Source: Circinella umbellata (Eukaryota; Mucoromycota; Mucoromycetes; Mucorales; Lichtheimiaceae). From it: a stretch of 64,000 nucleotides of DNA. Made by a program: the position numbers and the translations under genes. Below, piece by piece: positions 22,812-33,827 of this stretch. Each line of letters begins with the position of its first letter. Within the stretch, counting starts at the first letter, position 1. The notes beneath the pieces are model-generated. The model had not been told where the DNA came from and ran no database searches. It saw nothing but the letters and a program-made list of their open reading frames with translations. The stretch spans positions 62,001 through 126,000 of the forward strand of contig JAIWNF010000021.1 of NCBI GenBank assembly GCA_025093555.1, given 5' to 3'.

Positions 22812-24382
22812 GTCCTCTTCTAAACTTTGTAGTGAGATTTATCCCCTCTTACATGGTGTCAGCTGCACAACATTGAATACAGTGATTACTGTTGAACATT
22901 TAAATATATATAAACTCGAATTATTTCTAACCGTTTCAAACTAAATCTTCTTATCAGTTATTCAAAACAGCATAACGTGGGCTGTTTATAAAATTAAAAT
23001 TCTTGCTTGAAGAAATCAAAATGGCACAGTACGTAAGTTAGTGATGCAGTAATCAAAACTCAAAACTTTATGCATCCTTGGCATTTAAAATGACACCTTC
23101 AACAACAAGAAGACGGTGCACTGACATCACAGAGTTTCTGGGGGGGGTTCTTTAGTTTTTATATAAAACCATGATATTTGATAGTTTGTGCACGTTTGTC
23201 TTCAAAGGGTAACAATTGAATGAATCGTTAAAAAGACTATCAGTACTGTGACTTTTTTGATCATGCAATTCCTATGACTGATAATAATTCAATCAATGCA
23301 AATAGTCGAAGAAAATAAAGTATTTTACAGAGACTGATACGTAAAAAACAGCTGGCTTTCCCAATACGTATGCTTGTAATTCATTCTTTTTTGCGCCATC
23401 AAATCGCATTACCCTTTGATGACTAATCACTATGTTTTTGAGGATTTGAATCAAAGCTATTTATAAGTACCATCTTATTCAATTCATGTGTATAATGAAG
23501 ATAAATAATCTATTACGTACCTACAGTGGATATTTGATTCTTTACTAGAAAAAACATATACGTAATAAATCGCTAAATCTCAATAGATAGTTAGATAATG
23601 TTAAAATTAGTAATTGTGTTAATGAGGAAAAATTATATAAATCAGATACGGGTAAAGTATATTTAACTTGGAACCCATTAGTATCAATCAATTTAGGTTT
23701 ATAGAGATAAATGGTACATTTTACCATTTGCGTCGTACCTTTTTTTTTTTTGTTGGTAAACCTTTCCTTTTCAGTTTAATTTTATCTTTTATGGTAGTTG
23801 CGGAGCAATCAGAAAAGTCAATTAAAAATGTGTTACTTTTAGGATCAATCAATGAAATTACTGCTCAAACACCACATGCATTATTTTTAAAACAATGATT
23901 CAATGATATTTGCTTAAAACGACACATGTATATTCTCTTGTGTCTTGGCTTTTTTCTATTATGCCATTATTAATGTCGAAGAGTCTGTTATCTTACGATT
24001 GGTTGAGACCATCTTACTTTCATCCTCACATGCCAGTTAGTGTAGAAACAATTAAAGCAGATTTTTTTATCATTAGACAAAAAAAATTATAAACTGTTCA
24101 GAGAATTTATAAGTATTTATATTAATACAGTATATCATAAACCTGCTATTATAGTATTCGTCTTGGTACGTACTTATAAAATAACATCCACGACCAGCGG
24201 GTAAACATTGAGTACGGAAAGTATAATTATTTCAGTAATACATGCTAGCAATAATATGGTAGATTTGGTACGTAATATTTAAGTTAAGGTAAAGAATGGG
24301 TTATGTCTGACAAACAATCTGTGATTGTCGGATGTGTACCACATAGGAAGCAACATAATTATCAAGTCCTGACTTTTGGGAA
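22812..24382. other. Intergenic with weak coding-like fragments
   Basis: No supportable gene. A frame at about 23791-23898 (MVVAEQSEKSIKNVLLLGS ... ALFLKQ) and one at 23910-24092 have protein-like composition but no splice continuation that I could make work and no known family; they may be remnants. The rest is AT-rich. Confidence 0.45.
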
Positions 24383-24389
24383 TATAAAA
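24383..24389 (+). promoter_or_regulatory. TATA box of phosphoesterase gene
   Basis: TATAAAA lies 77-83 bp upstream of the ATG at 24466, followed by A/C-rich leader sequence just before the start codon. Position and context fit a core promoter; untested. Confidence 0.55.
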
Positions 24390-24465
24390 AGAGATCTTCC
24401 ATGAAAAATTTGCCTGGTTCTGGTTTTTATTCCTAACTACATACATCAAAAAACATCAAGAAAAA

Positions 24466-25960
24466 ATGCACCTTTGGAAATTTTTTACTGTCTCGCTGGT
24501 CGCTAGTGTCGCTACCAGCGTGTGTGCAGCTACTGCAGTCAGTGGAAAAGATTATGATCGTATCGTAATTGTTGTCTTGGAGAATCAAGATTATAAGGAT
24601 TGTATTGCTGACCCTTACTTCTCAAAAGTTGCTGAAAATCACAACGGTACGTATGGATATCAAAAAGCATTTTTCTTTGTGTTTGTTTGTCATCCCGGGA
24701 CAGTAAATATATATATATATATATAATGAAGAACACATGCTTGAATATGTACGTAGTCTTTTACATATGCTTAATTTTTTATACTTACGTATATATTTTT
24801 AATATCTAGGTGTTGTCTTATCAAACTTTTTTGCTTTGACACATCCATCCCAACCTAATTATGTACGTCAGTTTAAAATGACAAGGCAGTATTTATGATG
24901 GGAATTATTTAACCTCTGAACAGCTAAATATGACATATGCTAATCAAACGGCTCTTATTATCTTGTATAGGTTGGTTTGATTAGCGGATCGTTTGATGGT
25001 ATTGATGCAGATAATGATTCTGATGTTAATCGCAAGTCTATTGTTGATTTGCTTGAAGCAAAGGGAATTTCATGGAAGGCGTACCAAGAAGCTTATCCAG
25101 GTACTTGAGCAAAAACAATCTAAAATATCATCTTAATAGACATATGTACACATAATATCATGTGATATTAAATCTAATTTTTCTATACTGTCCAACAATT
25201 TAGGTGGTTGTTATACTGGCACCAAATCTGGTACTTATCGCCGTAAGCACAATCCATTCATCTCATTTACCAATATTTCAGGCAATAGCACTCGATGTGC
25301 TAATATCGTACCGGCTACTCAATTGGATACTGATATTTCAAAAAATGCCGTTCCTCAGTTTGTCTTTTACACTCCTGATGTAAGTAGTAGAAAGATTCAG
25401 TTTAACTTCATCTTCTTTTTTTTTTTTTGGAATGATAACCCATAAAGATTTCTTTTATATCTACATAGATGAATAATGATGGTCATGGTAATAAGAATAA
25501 ATTATACGTATTTCATACGTATATGTAGTAGCGATATAAAACGTATTTATGTTATTATTCGTTCTTTTTTTAAAAAAAAATACATATAGATACTACACTA
25601 GAATATTCCTCGGATTGGTTCAAGGAGTGGCTTGAGCCTCGTGTAGACAACCCAGCTTTCAACAATAACACTCTGTTTGTTTTGACTTGGGATGAAGACA
25701 AGACTTATTCTATTCCTAATCAAATTTTGACTGTATTGTTTGGCCCTGCAGTAAATCGGTCTGCTTCCACCGATAACACCAAATATGATTTATACTCGAT
25801 TTTAAATAGCGTCGAAGAAAATGTATGTACCTTTTTTTTTTCCCTCAAACTACGATATGTCACTATTATTAATCAATTATATATACATTCTATACAGTGG
25901 GATCTTGGTAATCTTGGTGAAGCTGATGTGGATGCTGTTCCTTTGATTGTTAAGGATTAA
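24466..25960 (+). CDS. Secreted acid-phosphatase-like phosphoesterase
   Basis: Exons 24466-24646, 24810-24862, 24971-25100, 25204-25379, 25469-25487, 25590-25822 and 25898-25960; 284 aa. An N-terminal signal peptide (MHLWKFFTVSLVASVATSVCA, first ~21 residues) precedes IVIVVLENQDYKD, the nucleophile-region motif of the phosphoesterase family (Pfam PF04185: acid phosphatase, phospholipase C type). This continues with SNFFALTHPSQPNYVGLISGS, MNNDGHD (metal/catalytic His-Asp) and VLTWDED. Several Asn-X-Ser/Thr sites suggest a glycosylated secreted or wall enzyme. By family it would release phosphate from organic esters at acidic pH; the substrate is not predictable. A 19-nt exon (25469-25487) encodes the first part of the NDGHD motif. 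A TATA box lies ~80 bp upstream. Confidence 0.9.
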
Positions 25961-26858
25961 AATACTATTATTGATTTGAGATTATTACTATTTATATATG
26001 TAACATTATATAATAAATATTTCTTTATGTCAGCGCCCTTATAAATAAAAATATTTGATCATTAATTTAATTGTTTGTTACAAATAAAATATACATGGTA
26101 ACTATTAATTTCATATTACAGTAGTACTATGCCTTTATCCATGTTATTGTCGTTTATTTGAATATAGAAATGCAAATACGTAGCCCTATTTTTTCTAGGT
26201 TGCAGTAATGATAAAGAAGATGAGGAGTAAATTAACGCTATTGGCTTGTTTTCATTTATGTCAGGTACATGTTCAGCATCGCCAACAACCAAACACTTTA
26301 TGTTTTGAAAATAACACATTTGTATTAATGATAGAATATAGTAAGACTTTTAATTCTTCAATTCATTTCTTCCCTACTTTAGACAAACAAGTTGATATGT
26401 TATTCATTGAACAAAATAAAAAGGTGTATTATATTATAAAACATGACCAATTATAAACATTTATAACTCATTTACATATAATTTATTATCGCAAATCAGG
26501 AATCCAAAATATTGAAAGGTTCTTCAAAAACCCTTTGATTATAGAGTAAAATAATATATAACTATATAATAGCTTTAATAATCGACAATAATATATAAAT
26601 CATTACTATGGATAACAACTTATATGCATCATCTATTCTCTGTATTTTACTCGTTTTAAAGTAATTTTGCTCACTGCTTTCTTATTGGTCCATAAGTTTG
26701 TTGCTTGTTTTTTTTTACCAAGACCGACCGACCTTTCTTTTTACTCTTTGAAATAAAAAAGTTCCCTCTATTTTTTTTTTCAAACTTTGCTGTTGTCCTT
26801 CTCGATTGTTCACCTGTTTTATTGTTATTGTTATTATACATAAAAAGAAATACGCTCA
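25961..26858. other. Intergenic, no gene seen
   Basis: AT-rich 3' flank with AATAAA-like signals near 26012 and 26086, then the upstream region of the SSXT gene. A frame at 26208-26456 has no recognisable domain and no sign of expression. Confidence 0.55.
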
Positions 26859-29346
26859 ATGAATCAATTTACGGGACCTAATGTTCAATCTGAAGCCTAT
26901 ATGCAAAACTTTATGAGTTTACCTCCTGAAATGCAATCCTTGTCAGCTCAACAACAGCTGCCTGCACAACATCAATTAATGTCTCAGCAACCTCAGGTAA
27001 CAAAAAATGTCAAAAACCACCTTTAGTTTATCTTTTAATAATATTAATTCTGTATTAACGTGATTATATATAATGTTTATTAGGCTTATGGACAACAAGG
27101 TAAATATAAATTATCTAAAAAAAAACTACTATTCGTGTCATTATATATGATGAGCTACGCTTTTTTCTTTTACTATTGTTATTATTTGGTCTTTGCGCGT
27201 TAGTTATTAATAACAATATATTTTCTTTTAATTTATTCTTTTAAAATAACGATATTAGTAGCAGCAGCTCAAATGGCTCAAATGGCAGGTAACATGCAAC
27301 GACCCATGATGCAGCCACAACACCAAACACCCCAACAACCACAACCACAACAGCAACCACAACAGTTTCGACCTGCTAACTTTGCACAGCAACAAGCATG
27401 GATTGCTAAGCAGCAACAAATGATGTTACAACAACGAAACAACATGAATACTATGAATATGGATGAACAACAAAGAAGACAATTTCTCATGATGCAGCAT
27501 CAACAACAGCTTCAAATGCAAAAGTCGATGTCTCCAGGAAGTGTTCCGCCTGGAGTAACTGGTCCTTCACCCCCAGTTCAGATACCTAGTTCCTCCATGA
27601 CCCCTACGTCAACACCAATCAATAATCCAGTAGTACCAAGTCCTGCGGCTTCTTCAATGTCGAATGGACCTGAAAAGTCGAATAAATCTAACAATGACAT
27701 TAGCGCGAAACGAGTGGAAACGGTAAATAATATATATACGAAAAGAAAAGGGATAAGAGAAGGCTACAAAGAAAAGATTTGGAAAAGAAAATAGGACTGA
27801 TAATAAAGAAATTTCTTGCTGATAATGGTTCTACGATTTTTTTTTCTCTTTAAAAAAAATGGGAATTTAGGTTTTAAATATGAATCAAGAACTTATCCGT
27901 TTATGTATTGTTCAACAACAAAATCCCCAAGAGCCCGATATCTCTCCGTAAGTTTTTTGGTTTTTGATGATATAAAAATATAATATGGAAAAAAAGAAGG
28001 GGGAGGGGAATCAAATATTGATAATAATTGATTATCCTTGTGTGTGTAACCATTAGATACCAAACACGATTGCAATCCAACCTAACTTACCTCGCCACAA
28101 TGGCTGATATATCCATGATAAAACCAGGAGAGGTTTGTTACTATTATTATTATTATTACTATTATTATCTTTGCCGTTAAGATTTTTTTATGAATACTGA
28201 TTGAAAATCCATAACAATTTATGCTAATTTTAGGAGCAAAAAACACCTACACCTCCTGATCTGAATCCATTACCACCACCTAAATCTGATATCGCTAAAA
28301 AAATACATGTCTTATTGAATACTTCACAAGCATTATTTAGAGATGAACAAGAATTAAAGACAAACACTAATAACAATAATAATGGAAATCCTACGGATTC
28401 GCCGTTTTCACAAAATCGAAGTATTCAACAATCCCCTGTACAACAACATCCAGGGCAACAACAGCAAAGTATATCAACGCCACAACAACAACATCAGCAA
28501 GCAAGGGCTACCCCTCCACCGCAGCCACAAACTCCAAGACAACAACCACAAACGCCACAACAACAAAATCAACAGCTGATGCGTCAACAACAGCAACAGC
28601 AGCAACAATCACAACAACAACCACAAACTCCGCAAACATCTGCTGCATTACCTCAACAACAACAACAACAACAACAACAGCATCAATCACCTCAAATTTC
28701 ACAACCGCAAGTTTCTCAGCAACAGCAACAGCCATTCTTTAATGGGGCTAATATGTCTATGACTGGTTCACCTGCTGCAAGGAATACAATGATGGATCCT
28801 CAAACTTTGCTTCAACAGCAACATCAACAACAACAAGATGCTATGATGCAACAACGATTAAGACAGCAACAACATTTACAACAACAACGACAACGAATGA
28901 TGATACCAATGGGATTGGGAGCAGGTGTATCGGGTGCTGATATGATGATGAACAATAATAACAATAGCAACAACAATAATGCTACAGCTTATAGTCCAGC
29001 TAATTCTGTCGTGCCTTCTGGATCACCCATGTCTCAATCCTTAGATGCATTATCACCTAGTGTGACATCCACATCTACGAGTATGCCAACAATTCCTGGT
29101 TCAATGAATCCAAATGATTTAATGATGAATAGCAGTAATGGTGGTAGTGCAGGAATGATAAACCCAGCGATGGTAATGAATAACCCAGGTCTTAATATGA
29201 TGACAAGTGGCGCAGCAGGAGGAGGTGAAGATATGAACAACTTTCAAAACGTGGTCATGATGATGCAACGGTTACAACAGCAACAACAAGAGCAACAACA
29301 ACAGCAACGTCAAATTGAGGATGCTTTTGCAAGTCGATCAAGTTAA
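26859..29346 (+). CDS. SSXT-domain (SS18-like) glutamine-rich protein, probable SWI/SNF-associated coactivator
   Basis: Exons 26859-26996, 27084-27099 (16 nt), 27259-27722, 27871-27947, 28057-28132 and 28234-29346; 627 aa. An N-terminal Gln/Met/Pro-rich segment precedes an SSXT-like module (about residues 205-255): VLNMNQELIRLCIVQQQN, then SPYQTRLQSNLTYLATMAD, matching the NQxLIxxIVxxQN ... YQxxLxxNLxYLATxAD pattern of SS18/GIF proteins. The remaining ~370 residues are Gln, Asn, Ser and Met rich, with a predicted low-complexity/prion-like character and a Gln-rich C-terminal helix. In animals SS18 is a BAF (SWI/SNF) subunit and in plants GIFs are growth coactivators; a chromatin-remodelling role here is inferred from the domain. 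The SSXT block itself is split by an intron. Confidence 0.85.
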
Positions 29347-30160
29347 TTATCCTTCTAATTATTAATTAATTAATTCATCAATTGAATTATATATAAATAT
29401 AAAAAGAACACTAAAAAAATATAAGAGACTCTTGTATGTACGCCTCTTCTCTCTCATAAAATATATATATAAAAGGAGTTTTAAAGTACTTCAAATCACG
29501 CATATATAACAGCATACATAACAGCATCTTTTGGCATTTCTTTCTCCCTTTCTCTCTTTCTCTTTTATCTCGCAATAACATGTTTCTCTCATAATATTAT
29601 TCTATCTTATTCTGCGATAATAAATTATTATCGTTCAACTGTAAAAAAAAAATGAATAAATAAAGAGTAAAAAAAAAAAAAGATGAATTAGTCATGTCAA
29701 TTATAATCCAAATTTGACACAGTACTTTTTTTAACCATAATAAAACAAAAAGTGCTAGATCATTCAAATTTTGTATATATTTGTTTATAAGTTAATATTA
29801 CTTTATGAATTTGCTGTTTGTTAAGAAACAGAAAATCGAGAAGGACCAGTTTTTATATATAAAAAAGAGAAAGAATTATAACAAACATATGGAAAAAACA
29901 AGAATTAACAGATTAATTATATTACGGCGAAATCTAAAACATAGAAGATTAACAACGATTTCGAATATCATACGTACTTTGTTTTTAATTCTCCATTGGT
30001 ATAAATGTTTTTTCTTTGGGTTGAAGAAAAACCCAATTGACAACCTTTCCTTTCGCTTCCGTCAATTTATTTTTCTTTTTACTTTTCACTTTCCATAAAA
30101 TAAAGTAACACATATTTATATACAAGGTTAATCGGAAATATTATATAAATAATAGCAGCA
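29347..30160. other. Intergenic, no gene seen
   Basis: AT-rich 3' flank of the SSXT gene with TTAATTAATTAATT at about 29362-29375, then poly-A runs and the deacetylase promoter. Open frames here are A/T-driven. Confidence 0.6.
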
Positions 30161-31859
30161 ATGCATTTCCTATTGACTTGGAGTGTCTTTATCGCCTTGG
30201 CTGCGCTGGACCCAGCCAATGTTTTGGCAGTTGATGATATTCAGAGAGACATACTCCCACAAACATCACCAGCATGGCTCGCCAATATCCCAACACCTAC
30301 CAATAATGCTGTCATTACACAATATCCTAACGAGGATTCAATCCAAGTTAAGCAATTACCAGGACCCTATAAAGTCGATTTAGATAAATATCCAAAGCAG
30401 TTACAAATGCCACCCACTGATTCACCGGAAGTACAAGAGGTCATTAAACAGCTTGATTGGTCCAAAGTTCCCAAAGCTGAACAACGTACCATTAAAGTTT
30501 GGGCAGTTGATATCTCAGAATATCCAAAAACAGATCCTGACTGCTGGTGGTCAGCAACCACTTGTAAAAAACCTAAATTATCGTATTTACCTGAAGATAT
30601 TTATACTTGTCCACAGGCTGGTCATTGGGGTCTCAATTATGATGATGGCCCGCTTAAGATATATAGTTTTGATCCAGAACAAAAGGCTTGGGAAGAACCT
30701 CGGTTTTATAACTTTTTGGTAGAAAATAATAAGCAAAAAGCTACTTTATTCTGTAATGTTTATTTTTCATTAAATGAAGTCAGAAGGGAAAGGAAGACGA
30801 GAGAAAACAAAATTAACAAAATACTTTATTTTATGTGATCTAGTTATTGGATCAAATGTAGTAGCATTCCCTGAAGCTGCGCAACGTGCATTAAATGATG
30901 GTCATACTATTTGCGCTCATACCTGGTCTCACAAACAAATGACTTCGCTTACGAATGAAGAAATCGTCGCTGAATTTTACTGGACTTCAAGAGCCATCAA
31001 AGAAGTATTGGGTATCACGCCTAAATGTTGGAGACCTCCGTATGGTGATGTCGATGATCGAGTACGGGCTATCGCGTGGTTAATGGGTATGCGCACTATT
31101 GTTTGGGATCAAGATTCAAATGATTGGAACTTGGTATGTTTTTTTCAGTTTTTTTTTTTTATTTACTATTACGAAACAATTAATATCACAATTCTAATCA
31201 ATTTGTTAATACTTTTTTTCTTTCGTAACTAAATCATCACAATCATAATCAACTCAGTATGGTACACCTGCTCGAGGATCTGTTCCCCCAGAAGAAATTG
31301 ATGGACACTTTACCGAATGGATAGCAAAACGAGTCAATAATTTAGATACTGAACATGGTCATATTACACTGGTATGATGAAAGTTTATTGATCTATTTGT
31401 TTTCTTTAAATGTTTCTTGGCAAACATTTTTTTTTGAGATAGCTAATTAATTGGTATATATAACAAACAAAACATCTTTTTTTTTCCTTGTAGCAACATG
31501 AAAATAGTAATTCTACTGTATCAATGTCTGAACGATGGCTACCCAAACTTCAAGAAGCATTTGAAGTCATGCCCATCCACAAGTGTATTAATGAGGCATA
31601 CCCTTATTGGGAACAATCTTGGGCATACCCAACCTTGGATAATTCCAATCCACCTTTAAACCAAGAAGATCCTTCTTCTCCTCAAGTACCAAATTCAGTT
31701 TCTGGTGGATCTGGTAATTCACATGTAGGAGGAGGCTCTTCCTCGTCCTCCACTCAGTCATCCTCCAAATCATTCGCAAATAGCATTATCAACAACAATA
31801 CATTAGGTTTTACAATGTATCTTTGTACTTTGGGAATAGTTAGTCTAGTCATGTTATAA
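30161..31859 (+). CDS. Chitin/polysaccharide deacetylase, GPI-anchored (CE4, NodB domain)
   Basis: Exons 30161-30752, 30844-31133, 31258-31371 and 31494-31859; 453 aa. Signal peptide about 1-23. DPDCWWSATTC and CPQAGHWGLNYDDGP match the Mucor chitin deacetylase pattern; YDDGP holds the catalytic-base and metal Asp (motif 1). HTWSH is the metal-binding HxxxH (motif 2), RPPYGDVDDRVR motif 3, WDQDSNDW motif 4, ITLQHEN motif 5. A Ser/Gly-rich stalk (about 395-430) and hydrophobic C-terminus indicate a GPI anchor. The enzyme removes acetyl groups from chitin to make chitosan, the major wall polymer of Mucoromycota. Compared with the Mucor enzyme from memory, the stretch after DDGP is longer. The first intron restores ATLFFIGSNVVAFPEA across the splice. 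Confidence 0.93.
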
Positions 31860-32403
31860 TTTTTGTTTATTATTAGTATCATTGTTATTATTACCTTTCT
31901 TTTATTTTTTGGATATATAAAAGAGTAGAAAAAAAAAAGAAGCTACTATTCATCCATTAATTAAAATTTTCAAGTAAAAATTTTCTGGTTTTTTTACTCC
32001 AGTATTCCTGTGACATTAGTTAGGAGGAGTGCTTTTTAGATTATATCAGTCATCTCATTTTCTTTGCTCGTTGCTATCACAACCACAGAAAATAAAAAAC
32101 TAAGGAACCAAGCTGGTGAAAATAAGGGCAAATAAAAGCAATAACTTAAAAAAAGAGAAGTAATGGAGTTTGTATAGATTATACTTATCAACCTATCAGA
32201 ACATGTTCAAACATAATAATAGAAGATAAATCAAGGAGTTTGGTTCTGTCGCTAATGTTCCTCTTGTGCGCCAAGCAAAAGCACAGCTGAGCAAAGGCGG
32301 AGTTGGCACGCACAGTCCTTTCATGAGCTTTTCTTCCCCTTTTTCTTTTTTTATAACCAGATATTTTGCATATTATTCTAAAATACATTAATATTTAAAC
32401 ATC
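31860..32403. other. Intergenic, no gene seen
   Basis: Deacetylase 3' flank and upstream region of the BAR gene. A GC-richer patch at about 32258-32325 contains an imperfect inverted pair (TGTGCGCCAA and TTGGCACGCACA); no gene. Confidence 0.55.
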
Positions 32404-33827
32404 ATGAGTTTTTTGTAAGTTGACATTCACTTACAACATGGTTTAAAATGTGGATATTAAAGAACTTGATTGATTAACCTTTTAACTTTGTCAGATCTGG
32501 ATTTAAAAAGGGCCTGAACAGAGCAGGTACCACGGTATGTAATAATCTTCCCACTTTATACCGAAATTTAACTCGGATTTGAATCAACTAATGAAGTGAC
32601 CACTGGAGAAGAAAAGTATGACATGGTTGATAATATAAGAAGCTAAAGAATACTTTTTATTTTAAAATCAATTTAGATTATGCAACGAACCGGTGCGGTT
32701 GATCGAACAACAGATAGTGAATTCGAAGAAGAATTTGAACGGTTTAAAAGGTATTCTTTAGAGTAGATTAAAAATAATAAACATTATATATATATATATA
32801 TATATATATTTGGTCTTATAATTTTGGAAAACTATTGTTGATATAAGATATTTCAATGTAGTTTAGAGAAAAAATCCGATAAACTTACAAAACAAGCCAA
32901 AGGATACATTGATTCATTGAGAGGTAAACTGATAATTAAACAATGAATTCTCATTATGGTTTATTAAAGGAGTTATTATTTTTATTATTAAAACACATAT
33001 ACATAAATATACAGGTATGACCGCAGCTCAATTACGAATGTCTCAAACTATCGGTCAGTTTTATGATGATACAATTATTATGGGACCAGGAGGTCAAGAA
33101 TATAAAAAAGTAATCGAAAAACTTGATGAAGATGCTAAGACTGATATGGTAAAGTATTTATAATGCTAATTTTTTTTCACGCATTAAAACATGCTAAACT
33201 CTTTGTCTTTCTCAATTTATTCAACTTTAGGATAAAGCATTCCGAACAACCGTCCTCGAACCATTAGCTAGATTCTGTTCCTATTTCCCTCAAGTAAACG
33301 ATGCAGTTAAGCGACGTCAAAAGAAGCTTCTGGATTACGACTCACACCGTTCCAAAGTCCGGAAATTGGTCGATAAGCCAAGTGAAGATCCTCAGCGATT
33401 GCCAAGAGTAAGTACATTATATAATCATGATCAAGATCATGATCATTGTTGTTGTTATTGTTATTGTTGTTTTTAACCACAACAATATTAGCAACAAAAC
33501 AAAAAGAGAAGGATCTTTCTCTAATTCTTATATAAAATTCATTTTATTTATTAGGCTGAGCAAGAAGCAAATATGGCAAGAGAAATGTATGAAAATCTCA
33601 ACACTATTTTAATCGAAGATTTACCCAAATTTGTAGAACTTCGAGTTGCTTATTGTGATCCAATCTTTGAAGCACTTGTCAAATCACAGCTACGTTTTTG
33701 TCAAAACAGCTATGAAGAATTAGAAGGCTTGCGACACCACTTCCCTCCAGAAAGTGAACATGCGGATCGACGTGTGGATGATGTATTACAACAAATGAGA
33801 GAATTGAGTATTTGTGGAAACTTTTAA
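32404..33827 (+). CDS. RVS161: RVS161-like N-BAR domain protein (amphiphysin family)
   Basis: Exons 32404-32414 (ATG plus 8 nt), 32495-32534, 32677-32750, 32862-32923, 33015-33148, 33231-33407 and 33555-33827; 256 aa. It starts MSFLSGFKKGLNRAGTT, the amphipathic helix 0 of RVS161/amphiphysins. BAR helices follow: AKGYIDSLRGMTAAQLRMSQ, TTVLEPLARFCSYFPQVNDAVKRR, VRKLVDKPSEDPQRLPRAEQE, and a terminal ELRVAYCDPIFEALVKSQLRF. There is no SH3 domain, and the length is close to yeast RVS161 (265 aa), which distinguishes it from RVS167. The family binds and bends membranes, with roles in endocytic vesicle scission and actin organisation, usually as a heterodimer with an RVS167-type partner not present here. 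Confidence 0.95.

Noticed and set aside
21934..22875. Copy B as a 5' LTR, because TGGTGTCAGCTGC near 22855 resembles a tRNA primer-binding site following ...TTACA
   Set aside because: Copy A does not share the sequence beyond about 22811, no TG start fits the other end, and no gag/pol coding follows. The resemblance is probably chance.
28508..28735. Minus-strand Val/Ala-rich frame opposite the glutamine-rich exon
   Set aside because: Produced by CAA/CAG repeats read in reverse; no independent support.
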